From the NCBI GenBank assembly GCA_963831705.1, contig CAWHRE010000001.1, positions 1 through 64,000 on the forward strand: a stretch of DNA of 64,000 bases, in the 5' to 3' direction. The stretch is from DASQPR01 sp963831705 (GTDB lineage Bacteria > Actinomycetota > Actinomycetes > Mycobacteriales > Micromonosporaceae). Made by a program: the position numbers and the translations under genes. The number at the start of each line of letters is the position of its first letter. Within the stretch, counting starts at the first letter, position 1. Of the stretch, positions 52,854-60,989 are shown one piece after another. Below the pieces are notes generated by a model. The model saw nothing but the letters and a program-made list of their open reading frames with translations, searched no databases and was not told the origin of the DNA.

Positions 52854-54176
52854 ATGCGTCCGAACCACGGCGCCAGAGCGCTCGTCGTCGTGTACGGGCT
52901 GGGCTCGGCCGGACCGGTCGATCTCCTGCGTAGCGCGGGCGATACGCCGGTACTCCTGTTGTTCGATTCGAGCGATCCGCACACCGCCCGGGTCGGTCCG
53001 CTGCTGGAGTTCTTCGACGATCGGCTCGATATCGCCGCACGCGACGCCGACGCGATCGTGGCGCTGATCGAGCCACGCCGACCGTCGGGCGTCGTGACGT
53101 TCTCCGAGCGCATGCTGCCGTTGACCGCGGTACTCGCGTCCCGGCTGGGCTTGCCCGGGCACCGGCCGGCATCGCTGGAAGCGGTCACCGACAAGGCGGT
53201 TCAGCGACGTCTGCTGGGCGAGTCTCCCCGGCTTGCGATCCGGTACGCGCTTGCGGACGCTGCGGCGGGGGCGATCCACGATGTCGGGCTGCCCGCCGTC
53301 GCGAAGCCGGTCCGCGGTGAGGGCAGCGCGAACGTCCGTTTCCTGCACACGCCCGCCGACGTCGACGCATTCCGCGCAACGCAAGAGACACTGTGGAGTG
53401 CGCCACGGGATGCGCAGCGGGGGATGTCGGCGATGCTCGTCGAGGAGTACCTGCCCGACGCGACGCATCCCGCCTCCGCCGCTTACGGCTCGTACGTGTC
53501 AGTCGAGGCATTCGTCGTCGGCGGCCGATTCGTGCCCTGGGCGATCACCGACAAGCTGCGGCTCGCGTACCCGTTCTTCGAATGTGGTTCGATCGCGCCG
53601 TCCCGGCTGCCGGCGCCGATGGCCGCAACCGTCCGGGACGTCGCGGCGGAGGCGGTCGGGCTGCTCGGCATCGTGACGGGGACCGTGCACGTGGAGATCA
53701 AGCTGACGCCGTCCGGCCCGAAGGTGATCGAGGTGAACGGCCGGCTCGGCGGCTCGGTGGCGAAGCTGATGACGGCCGTGTACGGCTGGGACGCGGTCCG
53801 GGGCAGCATGGACGTCGCGCTCGATCGCGAGCCGCTCCTGCCCGTACCGATGCCTCTGCCGTCAGCACGCTGCGCGGTCGTCGTGCACGTACCGGCAACC
53901 GGGCCCGGGCAGGTGCCGCCGAGGCTGCGTGAGCGCGTCCGGGGGATCGATGGTCTCGCCGCGGTCGACACCGCCGTGGACGACCGGATGCTGTTCGGCG
54001 CGTCCACCGGCGGATCTCTGCATCGGCTCGTCGACCTGACGGTGGTCGGCGCCGAACCGGCCGCACTCTGGGATTCCACGGCGGCCGCGATCGGCGTACT
54101 GCGGGACGGCGGCGCGCCGGTCACCAACGAATTCGTCCACTACATCAAAGAGTTGCAAGCCGAGGAGCATCCTTGA
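52854..54176 (+). CDS. ATP-grasp ligase
   Basis: The 440-residue ATP-grasp enzyme has AVAKPVRGEGSANVRFL (nucleotide-binding loop), SAMLVEEYLPDA, and VHVEIKLTPSGPKVIEVNGRLGG carrying the metal-binding Glu and Asn. ATP-grasp enzymes make amides or thioesters through an acyl-phosphate. This one resembles the L-amino-acid ligase/carboxylate-amine group. It sits between two NRPS genes with a 1-bp gap upstream and a TTGA overlap downstream, so it is surely part of the pathway. It could cap the peptide or join a non-amino-acid acyl group. Confidence 0.88.
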   Translation: MRPNHGARALVVVYGLGSAGPVDLLRSAGDTPVLLLFDSSDPHTARVGPLLEFFDDRLDIAARDADAIVALIEPRRPSGVVTFSERMLPLTAVLASRLGLPGHRPASLEAVTDKAVQRRLLGESPRLAIRYALADAAAGAIHDVGLPAVAKPVRGEGSANVRFLHTPADVDAFRATQETLWSAPRDAQRGMSAMLVEEYLPDATHPASAAYGSYVSVEAFVVGGRFVPWAITDKLRLAYPFFECGSIAPSRLPAPMAATVRDVAAEAVGLLGIVTGTVHVEIKLTPSGPKVIEVNGRLGGSVAKLMTAVYGWDAVRGSMDVALDREPLLPVPMPLPSARCAVVVHVPATGPGQVPPRLRERVRGIDGLAAVDTAVDDRMLFGASTGGSLHRLVDLTVVGAEPAALWDSTAAAIGVLRDGGAPVTNEFVHYIKELQAEEHP

Positions 54177-55549
54177 TTCCCGTACGCGATCGTGACGAGC
54201 CGATCACCCGGCGGCCGGCCGGTGTCTCGGACGTCCCGCTGTCCATCATGCAACAGCGGATGTACCACCTGTGCACGTCATACCCCGGCACGTCGTCGCC
54301 GATCATGTACGTCTGCTGGCGGCTACGCGGCCCGTTGGACGTGGACGCGTGGACGCGATCGGTGGATGCGCTCGTCAACCGGCACGAAGGGCTGCGAACG
54401 TTGTTCCCGGTCGACGACGGGACGCCGATTGCGCGGATCCGGCCGGAGACCGGACTGGATACCGAGCGCCTCGATCTCACCGATCTGCCGGTGGACGAAC
54501 GAGCCGATGCGGCCACCGAACTGCTGCGCGTACGCGTTCGGAAACTTCTCGACCTCGCCGAGGGTCCGCTCGTCGGCTCGTTGCTGATCACGCTCGGCGA
54601 GGACGACCATGTCTGGTGCCTCACCGTTCACCACGTCCTCGCCGACGGAACGTCGCTCACGCTGCTCGGACGGGACATGCGCGCGTTGTACAACGTGGCC
54701 ACCGGCGGCGACGCCGAGCTGATCGAACCGTCGATCGGGTACGGCGACTTCGCGATCTGGCAGCAGCAGATGAGCGCGATCGGAGGCGATGCGAGCGTCG
54801 AGTACTGGCTGGATCGGCTGGCCGGCGTGCCGTACCTGGAGTTGCCGACGGACGCGCCACGGCCGGCCGAGAAGGGCACGCGGATCCAGCAGTTAGAGCA
54901 CGTGCTTGATGGCGAACTCGCGGAGCGGCTGGAGGCGTACGCGACGTCGGCCGGCGCGACGCTGTTCATGGTGCTGCTCGCCGCGATGACCGCGCTGTTC
55001 ACGCTGGAGAGCGGACAGGATGACGTCTGCATCGGCACGCTGGTCGCCGGGCGGGACCGGCTGGAGACCGAGCCGGTGGTCGGGCTGTTTTACAACACGC
55101 TCGCGTTGCGTTGCGACACATCAGGCAATCCGACGTTCCGTGAACTCGTCGATCGCAGCGCCGCCACGGCCCTCGATGCGTTCGACCGGTCGGACGTACC
55201 CTTCGGGAAGATCGTCACCGCCCTTGATCTTCCCCGCGATCTCAGTCGCACACAGGTCTTCCAGAGCATGCTCATCCTGCATACCGAACAGGACGCGGGC
55301 GATGTCCTGGACGTCGGCGATTTGCGGATCAATCATTTCTTGTCGGTAGCGCCGCAGAGCATCCACGATCTTGTCCTGCACGCGTGGCGAGGGCCGAAGG
55401 TGCTCTCCATCGACCTGCGGTTCGATGGCGCGCTGTTCACCGCCGAGACGGTCGCACGGATGGCTCGCCGGTACGAATCCATGCTGCGCGCGGCGCTGGA
55501 CGACCCGCAGATCCGGCTGTTCGAAATGGCGATGTTGTCCGAAACGTGA
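54173..55549 (+). CDS. Free-standing NRPS condensation domain
   Basis: The 458-residue single C domain starts MQQRMYHLCTSYPGTSSP, has the catalytic TVHHVLADGTSLTLLGRD (about residues 152-170), and continues through YGDFAIWQQQM and VGLFYNTLALRCD to the end of the fold. The TTG start overlaps the ATP-grasp stop and has GAGGAG 6 nt upstream, which decides it. Because the next synthetase (55996) begins with only the second half of a C domain, this protein may supply condensation activity in trans. Condensation of a non-carrier-bound partner, as in free C domains, is an alternative. Confidence 0.92.
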   Translation: MIPVRDRDEPITRRPAGVSDVPLSIMQQRMYHLCTSYPGTSSPIMYVCWRLRGPLDVDAWTRSVDALVNRHEGLRTLFPVDDGTPIARIRPETGLDTERLDLTDLPVDERADAATELLRVRVRKLLDLAEGPLVGSLLITLGEDDHVWCLTVHHVLADGTSLTLLGRDMRALYNVATGGDAELIEPSIGYGDFAIWQQQMSAIGGDASVEYWLDRLAGVPYLELPTDAPRPAEKGTRIQQLEHVLDGELAERLEAYATSAGATLFMVLLAAMTALFTLESGQDDVCIGTLVAGRDRLETEPVVGLFYNTLALRCDTSGNPTFRELVDRSAATALDAFDRSDVPFGKIVTALDLPRDLSRTQVFQSMLILHTEQDAGDVLDVGDLRINHFLSVAPQSIHDLVLHAWRGPKVLSIDLRFDGALFTAETVARMARRYESMLRAALDDPQIRLFEMAMLSET

Positions 55550-55621
55550 GAAGACATCGATGCTCTTGACATCGATGTCGCCGTATGCGACGGTGCGGTC
55601 ACCGGACGAATGGAGTGGCCA

Positions 55622-55858
55622 ATGGGCGCCGACGAGAACGATACCGACACCCACCGTTACGCCGTGGTCGTCAACGACGAGGAGCAGTTCTCGATCTGGA
55701 TCGAAGGTCGAGAGTTGCCGGCCGGCTGGCGAGCCGACGGTTTCGTCGGGAGCAGATCCGAGTGCTTGGAGCACATCGAGGTCGTGTGGACCGACATGCG
55801 GCCGGCGAGCCTGCGACGCGCGATGGCCGACCGGATCGACGTGACCGCCGGCGCCTGA
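55622..55858 (+). CDS. MbtH-like protein
   Basis: The 78-residue MbtH protein has VVVNDEEQFSIWIEGRELPAGWRADGF, ECLEHIEVVWTDMRPASLR, and the three conserved Trp. It binds and activates A domains of NRPSs. ATG 55622 is preferred over 55610 because GGAG lies just upstream of it. It is followed after 137 bp by the A-T-LanB synthetase gene and is the probable partner of that A domain or of others in the cluster. Confidence 0.95.
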   Translation: MGADENDTDTHRYAVVVNDEEQFSIWIEGRELPAGWRADGFVGSRSECLEHIEVVWTDMRPASLRRAMADRIDVTAGA

Positions 55859-55905
55859 GGCGTTTCACGGCGAGCGGTGCGGGGGCGCCGCCAACAACCC
55901 GAGCC

Positions 55906-55986
55906 ATGTCTCGGGCCATCACCGATGCCATCGCCCATGACATCGGCCGTGCCATCAGTTGTGCGTACGCCAGCCCCCGGAGGTGA
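55906..55986 (+). CDS. Doubtful 26-residue ORF before the LanB-fusion gene
   Basis: A short frame (ATG 55906, TGA 55984-55986) encodes a mostly helical peptide with three Ser, one Thr and one Cys and two Arg at its end. It lies immediately upstream of the ribosome site of the LanB-fusion gene. It has no convincing ribosome-binding site. It may be noise, a translational leader or, least likely, a peptide substrate. Confidence 0.12.
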   Translation: MSRAITDAIAHDIGRAISCAYASPRR

Positions 55987-55995
55987 ACAGCCGAG

Positions 55996-58900
55996 ATGCA
56001 GATGTCGGTGTACAGCGGATCGCCCGGCACACCCATCCCGTCACTGTCGCTGCCGGGCCTTCGTTCAGGTGACGGCGCATCGCCAAGCGTCGGACGGGCG
56101 GAGGCGTGCGTGCTCCTCGACGAACAGCTGTCCCGGCGGTTACGCGCCACGGCGACCGATGCCGGCGTTGACGTCGGTGCCCTGCTCGTCGCGGCGTGGG
56201 CCGTCGTGCTCGGCCGCTACCGGCCCGATGAGGAACCGACGTTCGCGGTGACGAGGACCGGTTCGCGGTCGGTCGTGGTGCGCGTCGCGGTGAGCGACGA
56301 GAAGACCATCGCGTCGCTCATCACCGACGCAGCGACGCAGGACGGGTCGGTCGCCGGGGATTCGCGGCCGGACACGCACGTCCTGATCGATGCGGAAGCC
56401 CTTGACGCGGAGCATCTTGACGACGGCACGGCGTTGATGCTTGCGATCCACGACGCGGTACGGCTCACCCTGGCGTACGACCGTGGCCGATTCATCGAGG
56501 AAGCACCGCCGATCATTCTCGGCCACGTCCGTCGGGTGCTGGTCGCGTTGACGAGCGACCGAACGATCCGGCCGGGCGATATCGACATGCTCGACGACGC
56601 CGAGCGTGAATCGGTGGTCCGGCACTGGAACCGAACCCGCGTGCCGTACCCGCGTGAGGCCACGATCGTGAGCCGCTTCGCCGAACGGGTCGCCGCCGCG
56701 CCGGACGCGATCGCCGTGTCCTTCGGTATCGAAACACTGACGTACGCGCAACTGGACACACGCGCGAACCGCCTGGCACATCTGCTGAGAAGTCACGGTG
56801 TCGAGCCGGAGGCGCCGGTCGGCATCGCGTTACCGCGTAGCCTGGACCTGATCGTGGCGCTGCTTGCCGTGGTCAAGTCGGGCGGCGCCTACCTGCCGCT
56901 GGACCTGGCGAATCCGCCGGCCCGATCGGCGTACATCCTGGACGACTGTGGCGCGTCAATCGTGCTCACGACGGCTGCGCTCGCCGACGACTATCCGCAG
57001 GCCCGGACGCTCGCGATCGACACGCTCGCGCCCGAACTCGCGGCCATGCCGTCGTCCGCTCCGGCGCCGGTCGCGACCGCGGACCATGTCGCGTACCTCT
57101 GCTACACGTCCGGCTCGACCGGCTTGCCGAAAGGCACCGCGGTGCCCAATCGCGGCGTCGTCCGGCTTGTCCACGATCCCGGCTACGTCACGCTCGGCCC
57201 GGCCGAAACGGTGTTGCAGCTGTGCGCGATCGCGTTCGACGTATCGGTCTTCGAGATCTGGGGCGCCCTGCTCACCGGCGCCCGCCTCGCCGTCGCGCCG
57301 CCCGGGCGCCTTGGCCTGCCCGAACTCGCCGGCGTCCTGCGCGAACAGCGGGTGACCACACTCTGGCTCACCGCAGGCCTCTTCCATCAGGTGGTCGAAC
57401 TCGACGTGACCGTGCTCGCCGGAGTACGGCAATTGTTCGCCGGCGGAGACGTGCTCGCGCCGGGTGCGGTTCGCGCTGCGCTCACCGCGCGCGGCAATCA
57501 ACCGATGATCAACGGGTACGGGCCGACCGAGAACACGTCGTTCGCGGTCTGCTATCGAATGACCGATGCAGGGCAGGTCGGTGACCGTACGCCGATCGGG
57601 TTTCCGATCCCGCAGTCGACCGCGTACGTGCTCGACGACGAACTGCGCCCGGTCGGCATCGGAGTCGCGGGCGAGTTGTGCCTCGGTGGCGACGGCGTGG
57701 CCCGCGGGTACATCAACCGCCCCGCGCTGACCGCGGCGAAGTTCGTCCCGGACCCGTACGCGATCGAGCCCGGCGCCCGGATGTACCGCACCGGCGATCG
57801 GGCCAGGTGGCGCGCCGATGGCGTCCTCGAATTTCTCGGTCGGCTCGACGGACAGGTGAAGATCCGTGGCTTCCGGGTGGAGCCGGGCGAGGTCGAGGCG
57901 GTCCTTCGAGGACACGATGACGTCCGCGAGGCCGCCGTTGTCGTTCGAGGCGAGGGTGAGCAGAAGCACCTTGTCGCGTACGTGACGGCGCAAGTGACGG
58001 CGACCGGCGCTCCGGATTTTGGGCCGCGCCTTCGGCAGTACGCCGCGGCACGTCTGCCCGACTATCTGGTGCCCACGTCGATCGTCGTGCTCGACGAACT
58101 GCCGCTGAACATCAGCGGGAAGGTCGATCGACATGCTTTGCCGCAACCGCAGCCAGAGCAGGAAAAGGCGGCCGAGGTACGTTCCGAGACCGTGTCCGAG
58201 CGGCTGGCCGCGATCTGGCGCGAGGTACTCCGGCGGCCCGCCGTCCAGGGCTCGGACGATTTCTTCGCCCTCGGCGGACACTCTCTCGCGGCCACTCGGC
58301 TGGTCTTCCGGATTCGCGACGCGTTCGGTGTCGATTTACCACTGACCAGCCTGTACGACGACGCGACACTGAATGGGACGGTGGCGGCCATCGAAGCGAT
58401 GATGCACGGTGTGGCGAGCACCTCGGCCGCTACAACGACGGACGGCGTGGCGGCCACGGCGGCGGCCGGGATGGCGGGCGGTGGCATCACACGGCGCGAC
58501 CGCTCGGCGTACCGGAGTTCCGTGGCCACCGACACCACCGCCCGTGAGCCGAGTGCGAGCGCCGTATCCGAACCGTCGCGCAGCCATCTCGTGCCGTTGA
58601 CGCCGGACTGGGCGCTTTGGCGCTGGGTCTGCTTGCGCGCACCCGGTTTCAGCTTCGACCTGCACGATGCCGTCGGCGCACCGGAGTTGGGCGACGTCGC
58701 CGACCAGATCGCCGGTGCGACCGGCGACGAGGCGCTGGTGACGCTGCGTGGCGAGTACGACATCGCGTACGCGAAAGCCGAGCGCACGCTGTCCGCCGCG
58801 CTGCACGCCACCGCGGCCGATTCGCGGTTCCGGCGAGCCGTCTCCTGGCAGAACCGCACCGCGCTCGGCACCGGCATCGATGCTCTGCTGCGACGGGACC

Positions 58901-60972
58901 CGCAGACCGTGGCGCGGACCGGTCGCTACCGCAAGTACGAGACGCTGGTCGCGAGCTACCTGCAGCGGTACACCGCGAAGAACGACACGATCGGCTTCTT
59001 CGGGCCGGTTGGGTGGGTCGACATCCGCCCGGATGGGCCGCCGATCGACCACCGGCCGAAGCCGGGCGGCCTGGTCGCACATCGCACGCTCTACCTGGAG
59101 GACTGGGCGGTACGCCTGCTTGCCGAAACGCTGTCGCCCGGCTTGGAGCCGTGGCTGGTGCCGCGCCGGATGCCGTTGACCCGCGTCCGTACCGGCGTCG
59201 GGGGAGCGTTCCTGGAGTTGCCGTTTGCGCCGCCGATTCAGCTGTCGGCGCTCGCGGTCAAGGTCCTCGGCGAGATCGACGGCGCACGGACAGCGCGAGA
59301 GATCGTCCGGCGACTTCGCGCCGTACCGACGGGGAGCGATGTTCTGGTCGGAGACGGCCTTGCCGAACAGATTGCCGAACAGGCCGCCGATCAGGCCGTC
59401 TGGCAGGCGCTCGCCGACCTGCGTGATCAGGCCGCCATTTCCTGGCAACTGGACATCGCGGCCGACGATATCCAGGCTCGCCGGACGCTACGCGCTCGGC
59501 TGCAAACGGTTACCGATCCGGCACTGCGCGAACCGGCATTGGCCACGCTGTCCGAACTCGACGAGGCCGCCGAGAACCTGGACGCGGTCGCGATCCGCGC
59601 CGACCCGGACGAGTTGCTGGTCGCGCTCGACCGGCTGGACACCACGTTCACCCGGCTCACCGGGGCGGCGCCGACACGTCGGGCGGGCAAGATCTATGCC
59701 GGCCGTACCCTGGCGTTCGAAGAGAGCCTGCGTGCGGACGACCTGACGTTCGGCGCGAGCCTGTTCGAGTCGCTGGCCGAGCCGCTGTCCCTGATCCTGA
59801 CCGCGGCGCGATGGTTCACCGCCGCCGGAGCCGCGTTGTTCGAGCGGGCCTGCCGTACCGCGTATCGCGACCGGGCCGAAGCTACCGGCAACCCGGTGGT
59901 CGCGCTCGCCGAATTCTGGCTGGACATCAACAACTTCCTGTTCGACGAGCTCAGCCCGGTGATCGCGCCGATCCGCAAGGCCATCCGTGACCGCTGGGCA
60001 CAGGTGCTGACGATCCCGGCGGGTGCGCGGCGAGTCCAGCTGTCGAGCGCGGATCTGCGGGACGCGGTCGATCGGGTCTTCGCGATCGGCAAGCCTGGCT
60101 GGCCGACCGGGGCACAGCACAGCCCGGATCTGATGATCGCCGCGGCCAACGCCGATGCGATCCGCAACGGCGACTTCCAATGGGTGCTCGGCGAGATCCA
60201 TCCCGGCCTCAATACGCTGCGGTACGCCACCTGGGTCGCCGAGCATCCGGAAGCGGACGACGTGCGCCGGGCGATGCACGCGGACCTCGGCGAATCGGTG
60301 ATCTGGACTGGCGCAACCGCGTCGTACGGCGCGACGCCCGCACGTCTTTCGAACGCGTTGATCGATCCGTCTGATCGGCACCTCATCTTCGCTGCCGACA
60401 GCGCCGGCTACCACCCGGATCGGTCAATGTTCCTCGCCGACTTCGACATCGAAGAGGTGGAGGGACGACTGCGCGTGACATCGCGTGTCACCGGCGCTCA
60501 GCTGTCCCTGGCCGAACTGCTCGGCGACCCGCTGTCGGCCGATCTGAGCCAGGAGTTCGGCATCGTGCCGGCCAGCCCGCACACGCCCCGGATCACCATC
60601 GACAATCTGGTCGTCCAGCGCGAGACATGGCGCTTTCCGGCTTCCGACCTGGCGTTTACCACGATCATCGACGAGAAGGTGCGCTATCTCGCGGCGCGGG
60701 CCTGGATCCGGAGCCACGATCTGCCCCGATACGTGTTCCTACGCACGAAGGGCGAGGCCAAGCCGGTCTTCATCGACCTGACCAGCCTGTCGTCGATCGA
60801 GTTGCTGTCCCGCGCGGTACGGCGGGCGCGGGCCGGCGCCGGTGACTCGGCGTCGGTCGCGATCAGCGAGATGATGCCCTCGCCCGACCAGCTGTGGCTG
60901 ACCGATGCCGAAGGCCGGAAGTACACGTCCGAGCTGCGTATCTGCGCCGCCGATCAGGCCGGGAAGCGATAA
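55996..60972 (+). CDS. NRPS A-T protein fused to a LanB-type (lantibiotic dehydratase) domain
   Basis: The 1658-residue protein starts at ATG 55996, with GGAGG upstream. Residues 20-215 look like only the C-terminal half of a C domain (LRATATDAGVDVGALLVAAWAVVLGRY, then MLDDAERESVVRHWNRT) with no HHxxxDG. The A domain (about 215-700) has YTSGSTGLPKGT near 368. Pocket residues from FDVSVFEIWG, LWLTAGLF, LFAGGD and GYGPTENTSFA give D-V-F-W-L-A-G-S-F-K, nearest the valine code. The T domain has DDFFALGGHSLAATRL near 760. After an Ala/Thr-rich linker (800-860), residues 860-1658 match the N-terminal glutamylation part of LanB enzymes: WVCLRAPGFSFDL, LVASYLQRYTAKNDTIGFFGPVGW (near 985), WLDINNFLFDE and DNLVVQRETWRF. 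No C-terminal elimination (SpaB_C) domain follows. Those enzymes use aminoacyl-tRNA. Confidence 0.9.
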   Translation: MQMSVYSGSPGTPIPSLSLPGLRSGDGASPSVGRAEACVLLDEQLSRRLRATATDAGVDVGALLVAAWAVVLGRYRPDEEPTFAVTRTGSRSVVVRVAVSDEKTIASLITDAATQDGSVAGDSRPDTHVLIDAEALDAEHLDDGTALMLAIHDAVRLTLAYDRGRFIEEAPPIILGHVRRVLVALTSDRTIRPGDIDMLDDAERESVVRHWNRTRVPYPREATIVSRFAERVAAAPDAIAVSFGIETLTYAQLDTRANRLAHLLRSHGVEPEAPVGIALPRSLDLIVALLAVVKSGGAYLPLDLANPPARSAYILDDCGASIVLTTAALADDYPQARTLAIDTLAPELAAMPSSAPAPVATADHVAYLCYTSGSTGLPKGTAVPNRGVVRLVHDPGYVTLGPAETVLQLCAIAFDVSVFEIWGALLTGARLAVAPPGRLGLPELAGVLREQRVTTLWLTAGLFHQVVELDVTVLAGVRQLFAGGDVLAPGAVRAALTARGNQPMINGYGPTENTSFAVCYRMTDAGQVGDRTPIGFPIPQSTAYVLDDELRPVGIGVAGELCLGGDGVARGYINRPALTAAKFVPDPYAIEPGARMYRTGDRARWRADGVLEFLGRLDGQVKIRGFRVEPGEVEAVLRGHDDVREAAVVVRGEGEQKHLVAYVTAQVTATGAPDFGPRLRQYAAARLPDYLVPTSIVVLDELPLNISGKVDRHALPQPQPEQEKAAEVRSETVSERLAAIWREVLRRPAVQGSDDFFALGGHSLAATRLVFRIRDAFGVDLPLTSLYDDATLNGTVAAIEAMMHGVASTSAATTTDGVAATAAAGMAGGGITRRDRSAYRSSVATDTTAREPSASAVSEPSRSHLVPLTPDWALWRWVCLRAPGFSFDLHDAVGAPELGDVADQIAGATGDEALVTLRGEYDIAYAKAERTLSAALHATAADSRFRRAVSWQNRTALGTGIDALLRRDPQTVARTGRYRKYETLVASYLQRYTAKNDTIGFFGPVGWVDIRPDGPPIDHRPKPGGLVAHRTLYLEDWAVRLLAETLSPGLEPWLVPRRMPLTRVRTGVGGAFLELPFAPPIQLSALAVKVLGEIDGARTAREIVRRLRAVPTGSDVLVGDGLAEQIAEQAADQAVWQALADLRDQAAISWQLDIAADDIQARRTLRARLQTVTDPALREPALATLSELDEAAENLDAVAIRADPDELLVALDRLDTTFTRLTGAAPTRRAGKIYAGRTLAFEESLRADDLTFGASLFESLAEPLSLILTAARWFTAAGAALFERACRTAYRDRAEATGNPVVALAEFWLDINNFLFDELSPVIAPIRKAIRDRWAQVLTIPAGARRVQLSSADLRDAVDRVFAIGKPGWPTGAQHSPDLMIAAANADAIRNGDFQWVLGEIHPGLNTLRYATWVAEHPEADDVRRAMHADLGESVIWTGATASYGATPARLSNALIDPSDRHLIFAADSAGYHPDRSMFLADFDIEEVEGRLRVTSRVTGAQLSLAELLGDPLSADLSQEFGIVPASPHTPRITIDNLVVQRETWRFPASDLAFTTIIDEKVRYLAARAWIRSHDLPRYVFLRTKGEAKPVFIDLTSLSSIELLSRAVRRARAGAGDSASVAISEMMPSPDQLWLTDAEGRKYTSELRICAADQAGKR

Positions 60973-60989
60973 CGATAATGGAGGCCAAC

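Noticed and set aside
55996..60972. LanB part as a normal RiPP dehydratase for a precursor peptide in this cluster
   Set aside because: No convincing precursor gene, no elimination domain and no cyclase gene is present, while the domain is covalently attached to an NRPS A-T unit.
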